Positions 1 to 12,798 are shown, counted from the first letter of the stretch. The stretch: 64,000 nt of DNA from Medicago truncatula (GCF_003473485.1 NC_053046.1:30891332-30955331); one strand, 5' to 3'. The notes: generated from the letters alone by a model not told the origin. A program made the numbers and translations.

Positions 1-590
1 AGGGAGTGAGGATCATAGAAAAATTCTTTGGATTAATTGGAATACCATTTGTCTCAACAAGGAGTCTGGAGGTCTGGGGGTTAGGTAACTAAGGGAGTTT
101 AATTTATCTCTTTTAGGGAAATGATGTTGGAAGATGTTAGTTGACAGATGTGGGTTTTGGTAAAGGGTGTTGGCTGCTAGGTATGGTGAGGAGGCAGAGA
201 GGTTGGAGGTTGGGGGCCGGAGGTGGCTAAAATAAGGGCTGGAGTGGGCTATGAGATTGTTGGGTGGTTTCCGGAGATGGTGTCCCGTAAGGTGGGAGAT
301 GGGGCTGACACTTTCTTTTGGTTTGATAGGTGGTTAGGAGATGTGCTTCTCTGTCAGCGTTTTAGGCTGTTGTTTGATCTAGCGGAGAACATGTTGTCTT
401 TAGTTGCTACTATGTTCTCTCTAGGATGGGGGGAGGGGGTGAGGCTTGGCAATGGAGAAGGATGTTGTGGATATGGGAGGAGGAGTTGTTAGCGGAGTGT
501 AGGATATTACTTTCTAACGTTATTTTGCAGGGTAATGTTTCCGATCATTTGTTTGGGTATCGGTTGACTGCTTGGTTTGTAATTTTTTAA
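1..590 (+). mobile_element. LINE reverse-transcriptase C-terminal fragment, array copy 1 (left-truncated by window)
   Basis: Translation gives pieces of the plant LINE region after the RT core, with the phrase VSRKVGDGADTFFWFDRWLG and then CQRFRLLFDLAEN, typical just before the zf-RVT domain. Frames shift several times and the zf-RVT end is missing. Confidence 0.75.
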
Positions 591-1009
591 CAAATACTTC
601 GTTTCTTTGAGAGTCCTCTCTGGTATGCCTTGTGTCAAAGAGGTGTCTCTGTTTATGTGATTATATATATACCATTTTTGTTTCTTAAAAAAAAAGTTAG
701 TTTTGTCTATATCATAAAATTTTTAAAATCTAATGAGCACTTTTAAATCACCAAAATTAGTGTTTATATTAAATGTTTATTTTATTTTAAAAAAATTGTT
801 TAATATTTACATCGTGTTAGTTGCGGATATAGACATTTGTTTCAATGTAAAGAAAAAAACTTTTCAAGAGGAGAAAGCGTTAATGCCAAAAAATTCATAT
901 TGTTGATATTTGGGTGCTTATGATGTCTAAGAATAATTGATTACAAGTGAAGTTTATAATGGAATTTCAAACTCAACACAAACTCTATGGAATTCAAAAT
1001 CTAGTTGGA

Positions 1010-1070
1010 AATGGAGAAGTGGCGTGTTCGGGGTTCAAACCTTTAGTCCCTGCATATATTATTCAGAACA
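1010..1070 (+). mobile_element. SINE-like tRNA-derived segment inside the array unit
   Basis: The segment has a pol III B-box-like core (gtgttcggggttcaaacc) followed by a cctgcatat tract. The same arrangement is seen in the SINE-like element near 54910-55040. It repeats at about 2387, 3763 and 5139. It is short and lacks a clear A box, so it is a fragment. Confidence 0.4.
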
Positions 1071-1129
1071 AGGGGTTGTTAGTGAATGTAATGGAATTCA
1101 TATATTGTTGTTAGTGAATGTAATGAAAA

Positions 1130-1967
1130 GTGCATTTTTTGTACTTGGGTCTGTCCATTTGAGGTGATCCTCGTAGGTTAGTCTGGAACCATGTGTTGCA
1201 TAACTTAAAGATCTAGATTGTCTGGTTGGAAAAGTCGTTTCTTTTCTTTCGGGGGCCGTTTGACTTTGCTTAAATCTGTTCTGACCTCTCTGCCTGTCTA
1301 TGCACTTTCCTTCTTCAAAGCTCTGTCAAGTATAATCTCTTCCTTTGAATCTTTGCTTAATTTTTTCTTTTTTGGGGAGGGAGTGAGGATCATAGAAAAA
1401 TTCTTTGGATTAATTGGAATACCATTTGTCTCAACAAGGAGTCTGGAGGTCTGGGGGTTAGGTAACTAAGGGAGTTTAATTTATCTCTTTTAGGGAAATG
1501 ATGTTGGAAGATGTTAGTTGACAGATGTGGGTTTTGGTAAAGGGTGTTGGCTGCTAGGTATGGTGAGGAGGCAGAGAGGTTGGAGGTTGGGGGCCGGAGG
1601 TGGCTAAAATAAGGGCTGGAGTGGGCTATGAGATTGTTGGGTGGTTTCCGGAGATGGTGTCCCGTAAGGTGGGAGATGGGGCTGACACTTTCTTTTGGTT
1701 TGATAGGTGGTTAGGAGATGTGCTTCTCTGTCAGCGTTTTAGGCTGTTGTTTGATCTAGCGGAGAACATGTTGTCTTTAGTTGCTACTATGTTCTCTCTA
1801 GGATGGGGGGAGGGGGTGAGGCTTGGCAATGGAGAAGGATGTTGTGGATATGGGAGGAGGAGTTGTTAGCGGAGTGTAGGATATTACTTTCTAACGTTAT
1901 TTTGCAGGGTAATGTTTCCGATCATTTGTTTGGGTATCGGTTGACTGCTTGGTTTGTAATTTTTTAA
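1130..1967 (+). mobile_element. LINE reverse-transcriptase C-terminal fragment, array copy 2
   Basis: It starts with a decayed FLYLGL...GDPRRL segment and continues with LSGWKSRFFSFGGRLTLLKS and LPVYALSFFKA, the conserved plant LINE stretch. A frameshift inside the Phe-rich run moves the continuation (SEDHRKI... then GGLGVR) into another frame. Stops and deletions make it non-coding. Confidence 0.8.
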
Positions 1968-2506
1968 CAAATACTTCGTTTCTTTGAGAGTCCTCTCTGG
2001 TATGCCTTGTGTCAAAGAGGTGTCTCTGTTTATGTGATTATATATATACCATTTTTGTTTCTTAAAAAAAAAGTTAGTTTTGTCTATATCATAAAATTTT
2101 TAAAATCTAATGAGCACTTTTAAATCACCAAAATTAGTGTTTATATTAAATGTTTATTTTATTTTAAAAAAATTGTTTAATATTTACATCGTGTTAGTTG
2201 CGGATATAGACATTTGTTTCAATGTAAAGAAAAAAACTTTTCAAGAGGAGAAAGCGTTAATGCCAAAAAATTCATATTGTTGATATTTGGGTGCTTATGA
2301 TGTCTAAGAATAATTGATTACAAGTGAAGTTTATAATGGAATTTCAAACTCAACACAAACTCTATGGAATTCAAAATCTAGTTGGAAATGGAGAAGTGGC
2401 GTGTTCGGGGTTCAAACCTTTAGTCCCTGCATATATTATTCAGAACAAGGGGTTGTTAGTGAATGTAATGGAATTCATATATTGTTGTTAGTGAATGTAA
2501 TGAAAA

Positions 2507-3343
2507 GTGCATTTTTTGTACTTGGGTCTGTCCATTTGAGGTGATCCTCGTAGGTTAGTCTGGAACCATGTGTTGCATAACTTAAAGATCTAGATTGTCT
2601 GGTTGGAAAAGTCGTTTCTTTTCTTTCGGGGGCCGTTTGACTTTGCTTAAATCTGTTCTGACCTCTCTGCCTGTCTATGCACTTTCCTTCTTCAAAGCTC
2701 TGTCAAGTATAATCTCTTCCTTTGAATCTTTGCTTAATTTTTTCTTTTTTGGGGAGGGAGTGAGGATCATAGAAAAATTCTTTGGATTAATTGGAATACC
2801 ATTTGTCTCAACAAGGAGTCTGGAGGTCTGGGGGTTAGGTAACTAAGGGAGTTTAATTTATCTCTTTTAGGGAAATGATGTTGGAAGATGTTAGTTGACA
2901 GATGTGGGTTTTGGTAAAGGGTGTTGGCTGCTAGGTATGGTGAGGAGGCAGAGAGGTTGGAGGTTGGGGCCGGAGGTGGCTAAAATAAGGGCTGGAGTGG
3001 GCTATGAGATTGTTGGGTGGTTTCCGGAGATGGTGTCCCGTAAGGTGGGAGATGGGGCTGACACTTTCTTTTGGTTTGATAGGTGGTTAGGAGATGTGCT
3101 TCTCTGTCAGCGTTTTAGGCTGTTGTTTGATCTAGCGGAGAACATGTTGTCTTTAGTTGCTACTATGTTCTCTCTAGGATGGGGGGAGGGGGTGAGGCTT
3201 GGCAATGGAGAAGGATGTTGTGGATATGGGAGGAGGAGTTGTTAGCGGAGTGTAGGATATTACTTTCTAACGTTATTTTGCAGGGTAATGTTTCCGATCA
3301 TTTGTTTGGGTATCGGTTGACTGCTTGGTTTGTAATTTTTTAA
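2507..3343 (+). mobile_element. LINE reverse-transcriptase C-terminal fragment, array copy 3
   Basis: Same fragment as the previous copy. One G is missing near 2967, which joins two frames and makes the local ORF (2895-3245) longer than in the sister copies; this does not restore a gene. Confidence 0.8.
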
Positions 3344-3882
3344 CAAATACTTCGTTTCTTTGAGAGTCCTCTCTGGTATGCCTTGTGTCAAAGAGGTGTC
3401 TCTGTTTATGTGATTATATATATACCATTTTTGTTTCTTAAAAAAAAAGTTAGTTTTGTCTATATCATAAAATTTTTAAAATCTAATGAGCACTTTTAAA
3501 TCACCAAAATTAGTGTTTATATTAAATGTTTATTTTATTTTAAAAAAATTGTTTAATATTTACATCGTGTTAGTTGCGGATATAGACATTTGTTTCAATG
3601 TAAAGAAAAAAACTTTTCAAGAGGAGAAAGCGTTAATGCCAAAAAATTCATATTGTTGATATTTGGGTGCTTATGATGTCTAAGAATAATTGATTACAAG
3701 TGAAGTTTATAATGGAATTTCAAACTCAACACAAACTCTATGGAATTCAAAATCTAGTTGGAAATGGAGAAGTGGCGTGTTCGGGGTTCAAACCTTTAGT
3801 CCCTGCATATATTATTCAGAACAAGGGGTTGTTAGTGAATGTAATGGAATTCATATATTGTTGTTAGTGAATGTAATGAAAA

Positions 3883-4719
3883 GTGCATTTTTTGTACTTG
3901 GGTCTGTCCATTTGAGGTGATCCTCGTAGGTTAGTCTGGAACCATGTGTTGCATAACTTAAAGATCTAGATTGTCTGGTTGGAAAAGTCGTTTCTTTTCT
4001 TTCGGGGGCCGTTTGACTTTGCTTAAATCTGTTCTGACCTCTCTGCCTGTCTATGCACTTTCCTTCTTCAAAGCTCTGTCAAGTATAATCTCTTCCTTTG
4101 AATCTTTGCTTAATTTTTTCTTTTTTGGGGAGGGAGTGAGGATCATAGAAAAATTCTTTGGATTAATTGGAATACCATTTGTCTCAACAAGGAGTCTGGA
4201 GGTCTGGGGTTAGGTAACTAAGGGAGTTTAATTTATCTCTTTTAGGGAAATGATGTTGGAAGATGTTAGTTGACAGATGTGGGTTTTGGTAAAGGGTGTT
4301 GGCTGCTAGGTATGGTGAGGAGGCAGAGAGGTTGGAGGTTGGGGGCCGGAGGTGGCTAAAATAAGGGCTGGAGTGGGCTATGAGATTGTTGGGTGGTTTC
4401 CGGAGATGGTGTCCCGTAAGGTGGGAGATGGGGCTGACACTTTCTTTTGGTTTGATAGGTGGTTAGGAGATGTGCTTCTCTGTCAGCGTTTTAGGCTGTT
4501 GTTTGATCTAGCGGAGAACATGTTGTCTTTAGTTGCTACTATGTTCTCTCTAGGATGGGGGGAGGGGGTGAGGCTTGGCAATGGAGAAGGATGTTGTGGA
4601 TATGGGAGGAGGAGTTGTTAGCGGAGTGTAGGATATTACTTTCTAACGTTATTTTGCAGGGTAATGTTTCCGATCATTTGTTTGGGTATCGGTTGACTGC
4701 TTGGTTTGTAATTTTTTAA
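3883..4719 (+). mobile_element. LINE reverse-transcriptase C-terminal fragment, array copy 4
   Basis: Same fragment. One G is missing near 4207 relative to the other copies. Confidence 0.8.
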
Positions 4720-5341
4720 CAAATACTTCGTTTCTTTGAGAGTCCTCTCTGGTATGCCTTGTGTCAAAGAGGTGTCTCTGTTTATGTGATTATATATATA
4801 CCATTTTTGTTTCTTAAAAAAAAAGTTAGTTTTGTCTATATCATAAAATTTTTAAAATCTAATGAGCACTTTTAAATCACCAAAATTAGTGTTTATATTA
4901 AATGTTTATTTTATTTTAAAAAAATTGTTTAATATTTACATCGTGTTAGTTGCGGATATAGACATTTGTTTCAATGTAAAGAAAAAAACTTTTCAAGAGG
5001 AGAAAGCGTTAATGCCAAAAAATTCATATTGTTGATATTTGGGTGCTTATGATGTCTAAGAATAATTGATTACAAGTGAAGTTTATAATGGAATTTCAAA
5101 CTCAACACAAACTCTATGGAATTCAAAATCTAGTTGGAAATGGAGAAGTGGCGTGTTCGGGGTTCAAACCTTTAGTCCCTGCATATATTATTCAGAACAA
5201 GGGGTTGTTAGTGAATGTAATGGAATTCATATATTGTTGTTAGTGAATGTAATGATATGTTCATAATCTCTTCACTTCACATTGAATTCTTATGCAAGTC
5301 ATTGACTCATTGGTAACCAAAGTACTTAAATCATGTGAGTT

Positions 5342-8300
5342 CTACTTATTACAAGCTAGCCCATAACCAAGAGGGAATAAGGGGTCATCACATGAATTCA
5401 CTCCCTCACTAGGTTCATCAAGCTGTTCAATTCTTCTAAACCAAGTCATTGGTAGTTTACCCTTGAAGTCATGATCCCCAAAGATTACATCTGTGATTCC
5501 CTTTCCTTCACTACCAGGCAACCATGCTGCAACAAGAGCTTCTGTTTTTTCCAACAAACTTTGTTCCAAGACCAAAGGTCTTCCAGATATCAGAATCACA
5601 AGTGTTGGGATTTTATCAGAAACTATGTCTACAATTCCAGCTCCATTAAATGGGATCACAAGTTCTTTATTGTCACCTCCACACTCAGCATAGGGTGCTT
5701 CACCAATAGCAACAATGGCAAAAGAAAATTCATTACATTCTATGAATTCTGTTGATGGACACTTCTCATATATAACTTCGGTGTCATGTCCCACAGCTTC
5801 CTTAACAGCATCCAAGATAGTTGTGCCTGAAGTTGTAAGAACACATTAATAACACAATGAAGAAACATTAAAAACAAAAAGATGCAAAGAAAAGGCTAAC
5901 CAATTGTGATCTGGCCACTAGATCCATACTTAGTAAATGTCCATCCTCCACATTGATAGCCGATATCATTAGCATGAGTTCCAGCAACAAGGATTCTCTT
6001 GGCGTTCTTATTCAATGGTATGAAAGGTTTACTAGGCTCCTTTCCGTTTTTCAACAAAACCAAGGACTTTCGAACTGCTTCGCGTGCTAGATCTCTATGT
6101 ATCTGTCAAAACAAATTGTTAGAACACAAGTGTTGCAATTGAAAGTTGGAAGACTAAACACCAAGTCCCACATATTGGATAGAAGCATAACTAGTGTTAG
6201 TGTTGTGTGCCCATAAAAAAAAAATTGTTTGTGTTGTGTGAATTGTAAAAATACCCCACATGGGATAGATCACATACATTGATAGTGTTTATATAGAAGG
6301 AGTGTGACTCTATAAAATAAGCATGGGGAATATCTAATATGTGATGAATTGAATGAAAAGTCATGAAAATACATAATAGGATTTCCATTGCTTTTGTGAA
6401 CGGAATATATATCTTACGTGCCTGAGCTTGAGCTAAATAATATATATTTTTTATTACTCAATAAATTAATTAAAGCACTCTAATATGGTAGGATTCCTGC
6501 TACTTTTGTGAACGGAATATATATCTTACGTGCCGGAGCTTGAGCTAAATAATATATATTTTTTATTACTCAAAATTGTTAAATTAATTAAAGCACTCTA
6601 ACATGTGTCATGAGTTTTACCAAGTCGTTTCGTTACTTGATATGATCCAAGTTATCCTTGTTCATTAAGTTTCTCATATATCAGTTGTAAACTATTCTCT
6701 CTTTGAATCCTTTTCTTCTTCTTCTCCCTTTGGCTTGTGTTAATGAGTTTTTCTTTTATTCTCTATTCTTCCGCCCCTTTTGGTTTCAAGTAGTATACGT
6801 GCTATATTTGAGTGGCCATAATAGCTTTATTTGATGGTGTAATTATTGAACGATTTTATATAGTGCATAGTAAATCGTAACAGTGAACTAAACCGTTTTA
6901 TTTTGAAGACGGTGTGGTTGATAGTCTATCTTACGCAACTTTGGACAATGTCGTGAAACGTCTTAATTGTAACGAATTTGTAGTGACTCAATCCGATAAT
7001 CTCTTCGCTGATAATTTTTTCAAGGTATTTTCAAATTCCAAAAACAACACAATTTGATGGAAAAACAAAACAACTATTTACTGTGAGTAAGTCATAATAA
7101 TATCTTATCTTAAATCTTAAATATATTTAAATTTGAATCTAAATTTATAATCTTCTAAAAATATTTAAGCATATATATTGCAACCAGCTAAACTTCACTT
7201 ACCTTGCAACCAACAATATCCAGCAAAGATCTGTCAGTTAAAGGAAATTCAAAAAGTTCAGCAATAAACTTCACTCTTAAAATCCTCTCAACAGCATCAT
7301 CAATCCTGGATATTGGTACTTCCCTGATTGAACTAAAGACATCAACTCTTCCATGAATTTTTCATATCTTATAGGAACCATCACCTGCACACATGTTCAT
7401 AAATATATAAATTTAAAATGAAATCAAGCAATCTATGAGAAAACATTATTGGATTTGAAGTTTTCTACCATGTCGATTCCAGCATTAATGGAAGTGGAAA
7501 TGCAATAACGATAATCTGAACCATATGGTTGACATAATTCATCAATTCCCTCCCAGTCAGAAATCACAAAACCCTACAGTGGAGCATTATTAGATTTTAA
7601 CCTTTATTCTTAAACAACAAATGAATATCATTGACAAACAAATTTGACAATTTTGACAAACAACAAAGATCAATTTCCAAAGAAAATTTACCTTGAAGCC
7701 TAGCTTTTCTTTCAAAATATCATTAATCAGAAAATGATGACCATGGAGTTTGACTCCATTCCAGCTGGAATATGAGACCATAATGGTTGAAACACCTTGT
7801 GCTATGCAATCCACATAAGAAGCCATGTGGATCTTCTCTAAGTCTTCATATGATAATATTGTATTCCCCTCATTTACACCTTTTTCTGTGCCTCCATCTC
7901 CAACAAAATGTTTGGCACAAGCAATAACTTTGTTCCTGAAGTACTAAATAGTTGCAGTTAAATCACTTTGATAAAGATGTATGTATGGATACTAACTAAG
8001 TATTGATTTTTGAAAAAAGCGGTTACTAGTTAGGAATCCCTATGGGAACAATGTGTACCAATATTTGTTTTGGATTATCAATATGTAACTAATTTAATAG
8101 TTTGAAGGTTTGAAACCATCAGTTTATCACATTATAAAACAGCATTAGTTATTCAATGATTCAAAATTTCAAACAACATTAAATTTTATGACCGACAGAA
8201 GTTATATTGATGGCTTCTGCCTACCTCCCAGCCACAAATGGGTAACCCCTTGGATGTCTTTCTGGAGGTTGGCCTTGCAAACCTGAAACATAAGAAGTCA

Positions 8301-8445
8301 TATTTCGGACAATTTCAGTGTCTTCGCTGTAACTCTCATAGCATCTTCCCCATCTGGGATCTTTGCAGACCTGTCCATTCACATATGCAAATTGTAAGTT
8401 CTATATCTGATGTTTATCTATTTACTAAGCAGGGAATTTAGGATG

Positions 8446-8476
<31 letters not shown>

Positions 8477-9955
8477 CGCAACATGAAAAGAGTAATCTCT
8501 CTTGTGTACAAACTCCAGGGACGAATAATTCCCTTTTTTCTCTTGTTGCCTCAAAGAATCCTAACAAAACACATAACATAATCATCCAGGAAATTTTAAG
8601 CTTTAAAGTTGAAGTCCCATAGAAAGAGTGTACATCCCTTTTTGCGAATGAGTTGAGTGAGTATCACTATAAACCTAGAGATGCCAAGGATGGAAAATCT
8701 GGAGCATAATCCAAGTGTCATTACGAATGAACTCTAATATTATCTTAAATTTTGGTTTGGACCTAACTCAACCTCACAATATCGGTTTGTAAGGTAAGGG
8801 ATATTTCTCACTTATAAACATTTTTTAGGCCATATCATATTCAATGTGGTTCTCTCAACAATTTTCTTTCAAGAAAGCTTTAGTACTTATGCACAATATA
8901 ATAAGAAAAAATTATTAACAGAAAGCTGTAGTTAATCAACGTAGCAAATTCAGAAGTTGGTTATGATGCCTTACAGCCACACAAGGAGCACAAGTATAGT
9001 GAGTTCTACTTGCTCTAAGTTCAAGTGATATTGCAGCTCCAATTCTTTGAACTAAATCTGCATCTCTACATGCACACCACAAATGTAGAATCAAAGCTTT
9101 TTCAAGATAACAAAATTATTTGTTAACATAAAGTACAAACCAAATTTACTTGTCAAACATGGAAGGATTTGACACGATATTTAGAGCAGTGTTTTAAAAG
9201 ACGGTTTCCGACCGAAAACATGACCGCATCATCATAATTTTTTATGTCTTTCTTCGCAACGGCAACACAACCACCATTGTGGTTGTATCAGTCGTATCTG
9301 ATCACGATTTTTGCAATATTAACACACATGACGCGACTTTGACTATTAGTTAAAACCTTGGACAGAAAGATTCAACTTAAGGGTATTAAGAAAATAAAAC
9401 AAAACAAAAGGAACACCACCAACCTTGTAGCTCCGAGGGCAACATTGTGAGGAAATATGGTCGTACCGTAGACATTATTATTACCATGAACAGCATCGGT
9501 CCCATATATGATTGGTATGCCTAACCGCGATTCAAGGGCCAACTTCTGAAACCCGTCTACCAAATCAGCCCAATCAGATGATACTTCCTTCTCCGAAGTT
9601 GCATTTTTTGGTGGAGCACAGTACACACTCCCTAAGTTAAAAAAGACAAGGAGAAAATAATTAGAGACAAGTTACTAAGATATGATAGTAAAAGGAATCA
9701 GAAGAAAAAATGTAGATATGATAGAGTACCAATGGCGAAGTCTTTTATGGCAGAAGGAGTAGTAACAGAGCGTTCAATTTGAGTCATCTGACCAATCTTC
9801 TCTTTCAAAGTCATAAGAGAAAGAAGGTTTTTGATTCGAGCTTCAACCGGTTCAGCGGGATTCATATACACAGAATCCATGCAACTGACTGAGTTCTTGC
9901 TATAAACACTGTGATGCTTGTTTGCAGTTACTGTTACTGCAGATTTGATATCCAA
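5342..9955 (-). pseudogene. GH3 beta-glucan exohydrolase-type gene with exon 7 frameshift
   Basis: Nine exons can be read with GT-AG borders: 9955-9730, 9631-9424, 9065-8975, 8370-8225, 7935-7692, 7573-7469, 7384-7203, 6102-5901 and 5826-5342. Every internal exon except exon 7 has exactly the length of its counterpart in the plus-strand copy at 35029-38774. Motifs of plant GH3 exo-beta-glucosidases are present: [26 protein letters not shown], the nucleophile motif GFVISDWEG, and [12 protein letters not shown] in exon 9. Exon 7 is 182 instead of 183 bases: one G is missing in the run near 7322, so the frame breaks after SLVQSG and reaches a stop within about 15 codons, removing the C-terminal domain. 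The N-terminus has about 25 more codons than the sister copy and no obvious signal peptide. If the missing base is a sequencing error the gene would be intact. Confidence 0.85.
6380..6603. repeat. Tandem duplication (~112-bp period) in a GH3 intron
   Basis: The block starting cttttgtgaacggaatatat occurs at 6391 and again at 6503, within the 1.1-kb intron between exons 7 and 8. The matching intron of the plus-strand copy appears to hold it once and diverged. Confidence 0.75.
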
Positions 9956-10240
9956 ATGGTGAAATGGAACAACTCTAATTTATGAACTTAGCCTCAGGGG
10001 GAACGTACTTTGATTAAACATTTTAATAAAAAGAAACTTTCGGCTGCATGTAAGTATTTGATTACTGGAGTTAGTGACTTTTATGGTCCACCATCTCAAA
10101 AGGTGGTTCATGGTGAAAAATTAATATGAACAATAGGATACATATTAGTATTTAAACAAAGGGGAATTAGGATATAATAGTATTTAATTTAAATGAAGGT
10201 GAATGTTTGCAGTGAAGCACTTGGGTGGTGTGGAGCTAAG
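9955..10240 (-). other. Shared 5' flank of the inverted GH3 duplication
   Basis: The reverse complement matches the region 34690-35028 upstream of the plus-strand GH3 gene, including the motifs catgcagccgaaagttt and cccaagtgcttcac. It marks the outer part of the inverted-duplication arm and probably contains promoter DNA. Confidence 0.7.
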
Positions 10241-10289
10241 AGCTGAAAATACTGTTACCTATTTTATGAATAAATAGTAGGGAATCTGT

Positions 10290-10625
10290 GGGGAAGCAGG
10301 TGTTAGGTATCAGAGTAACAAAATATTATCATGCAGCTAAAATAAGAGACGAGAAAAGAGGAACTGAACACACAATATTTTACGTGGAAACCCCTCAACA
10401 AATAAGGGGAAAAAACCACGGGGCAAGAGTAGAGAACTTTCACTAAGTGGAAGAAATTACAGGACCTCTCTCTAACTACAAAGAGAGTACAATTACCACT
10501 CTCTCTTATAAATAGGAGAATACTAACTAATACAAACTAGGAGAAACCTCACAGGAGAAACTAATTTTTCTCTCTATATTTTTCCTCTCACTACTCTAGA
10601 CAAGCTTTACTTGTTGTTGTGTTGT
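10290..10625. mobile_element. Probable LTR-retrotransposon LTR fragment
   Basis: The block contains ttaggtatcagagtaac, close to the initiator-Met tRNA primer-binding signature, and ttttacgtggaaacccc with a later ggggaaaaaaccacgg, a pattern I associate with legume copia-type LTRs. No matching second LTR was found in the window. Family assignment is inference. Confidence 0.35.
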
Positions 10626-10930
10626 TACTGATTTGGGATGATGTGTGGAACAATGGTACAAATAGTGAAAGAGCCATGCCCCAACCAATTGCATTTATGG
10701 CAGCGTGTGAATTTTCAACTTTGCATAGTAACTTTCCATGTGAACATAAAAACTACATGCCAACATGTTTTACTGCCATGTGATAACAATTCAACAAAAG
10801 TGGCTTTACCACTTTCCTGTGTTCACAGCAGGTTCTGTAATAGACACGGACATGACCCTGTCACATGTTGGACATAACTTTTGTGAATAAACATATACAC
10901 AGACTCGACATCGTCACATGTTGAACACAA
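10626..10930. other. Unassigned stretch between LTR-like block and GH3 relic
   Basis: A 79-codon open frame (10638-10877) contains C-x4-H-x4-C but lacks the first cysteine of a retroviral-type zinc knuckle. I see no supported gene here. Confidence 0.3.
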
Positions 10931-11345
10931 GACAATCTTTGAACTAAATCTGCATATCTTCATGTACAGCATGAATGAAAAAATAAAGCTTGTTAAAGAT
11001 AGAAGCAAGAATGACAGAAAGTGGGTGCATCATATCCCATTGGATGACACAATTGAATTGCAGTTTGATTGAAACCAATAATTTGGAATAAACAAGTTCA
11101 CAGCCAACAAGGTCAATAATTTTGACATTTATGGACAATACAAGATACAATAATGTGAGATTAGCACGGCTTGCCAATCTAATGCAGGCCATCCTCAGAA
11201 AATGACCTTGAATACAAAAGGCCTTATTTGATTGACGAATAAGGCATTTATGCAATCTAGCATCTGAACCAATTCAATGTCATGAGATCCTGAAAGAGGA
11301 CATCTGTGATTCGGAGTCCTTCTATACCTGGTAACTGGTGCCCTC
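10930..11345 (-). pseudogene. Scrambled GH3 relic
   Basis: Bases 10937-10985 resemble the start of GH3 exon 3 (the phrase gaactaaatctgcat plus its acceptor side at 9045-9070). Bases 11278-11345 resemble exon 9 near 5467-5530, sharing acatctgtgattc and flanking phrases. Both are in minus orientation but in the wrong order for one gene, so the segment is rearranged. Confidence 0.45.
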
Positions 11346-12540
11346 AACGAGACAATATTCTAACTAAAGTTTATAAGTACTCTTTTTACTGGTTTATAAT
11401 GTTAAAAATAAGATGAGCAGAATTTCGGTTTGATAAAAAAATTTGAACACTAAAATTGCATTGAACACTTTTTATCTTGTACATAGGAATTACTGGTTGG
11501 AGCATAAATTATAACAATAGTAGTTTTCAATTTTTTTTTCTTCTTCTAAAACACCAGTTTTTAAATTACCAATTTTTTTGGTGTTTTGACACAAAATGTA
11601 ATTTTGTTATGATCCACGAATCAACCTATTTAACGTGGAAAATGCTATTGATCGCGAATTATTAGACTTGTGAATCCATCACGATGCAAATGGACTATTT
11701 TCATTGGATGTTTATTTTGACATTCATATTGTCCGACCACACCCATGTATTCTGCTAAGCACTAGATTGTGATTGACCTGTTTTTCCAACGTGATGCTTT
11801 CGGGAATGAATTGTTCGTTGTAAATAGCCAACTCTTTTAACCTTGGACATCACAGCAAGGCGGACTTAAATCAACATATCACGACTCATTATCATCCGCG
11901 GACGGGCTAATCCAGCTCTAGTCCTCATTGGTCAAAACTAAAATTACTAATTAAAAAAGATTAATTCCCTCAAAAAAAATTAAAAAAGATTGATCCTCCA
12001 TAGTCTACCACGTATTTTCAGCATCCCAAAAATTAAAAATAATACTCCAAAGTCTAAAATATAACAGTATATCATTCAACAAATATGTTTTCAATCAGTG
12101 GTCTAGAAATTAAAATTTCATAACAGAAACAACAATATTTTTCAGCTTTTCATAAAAGGAAAAAATATATAATAGGAGCCACAGAAAAACAATGATTGTG
12201 ATTTGAGTTTGAGTGAAATAAAATGTGGTAAAAAGATATACAAATGAACTTCTACATTTCTTAGTTCCTACATTGTGAATATGATAGAGTACATATGTGC
12301 AGTGTGACTAATAGAATACAATTATGAACATCTAGCTAGGGAACCATATACTAAAAATTGATTAGTGCATCTATATCTGAGTTTAGTCTTCTCAATTTGG
12401 TAAATTATGACTTTTCCCCATCTGTCATCTGATGATGAAAATTAAATAATGCAAACTTCACTTTCTGGGATCCTTGGCTGCAGCAAATTAACTTTCTAAA
12501 TGGACTTTGCACAATTTGACAAATTCTAAGCAAGGTTTTC
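11346..12540. other. Intergenic, no gene seen
   Basis: AT-rich DNA with only short random open frames on both strands. It may include the 3' flank of the minus-strand membrane-protein gene that follows. Confidence 0.5.
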
Positions 12541-12549
12541 CTTTTCTTC

Positions 12550-12636
12550 CTAGCTTGGAATTGTTGGCTCGGTGATCCTCGGCTGAAGAAAGTTCTCATT
12601 GTCATCACTATCACTATTTTCCCGTTCAGAAACACT
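12550..12636 (-). other. Possible alternative 3' exon of the membrane-protein gene
   Basis: After an acceptor-like gaagtag, a phase-0 frame reads SVSERENSDSDDNENFLQPR and ends at a stop 28 codons in. Its Ser/Asp-rich character matches the preceding exon. It would need the internal donor AAG|GTTACC. No transcript is available, so this is a candidate only. Confidence 0.35.
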
Positions 12637-12798
12637 CTACTTCCTTTTCAGCTATTATGAAGTATTGGCACTGTCACGTAAACACCGGTAATAATTTAAG
12701 AAAATGGAAGTGATTAAATGTAACCACATATGTCAATGTCAGAGGTGGGTCTCGCCTTTAATATGAAGTGTCAGTACTACATAGCTAAGGTCATATCC

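Larger units (their letters stand above)
1..5254 (+). repeat. Tandem array of a ~1377-bp LINE/SINE chimeric unit (about 3.8 copies)
   Basis: Landmarks recur at 1377, 1377 then 1376 bases (for example 937, 2314, 3690 and 5066). Copies look identical apart from single-G differences in G runs near 2967 and 4207. The array enters from the left edge mid-unit and stops at about 5254, right after the second of two short repeats reading ttgttagtgaatgtaatg. Each unit holds a degraded LINE reverse-transcriptase tail, an AT-rich stretch with a poly-A run, and a short SINE-like segment. The small ORFs inside are fragments of the dead LINE, not genes. Near-perfect identity means very recent amplification or an assembly effect. 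Confidence 0.95.

Noticed and set aside
223-5266. Repeated small ORFs of 66-116 aa as a gene family
   Set aside because: They are frames of a broken LINE fragment and flanking DNA copied by the tandem array; some start at non-ATG codons.
10638-10877. Copia gag zinc knuckle
   Set aside because: The first cysteine pair is missing and no other gag or pol sequence surrounds it.
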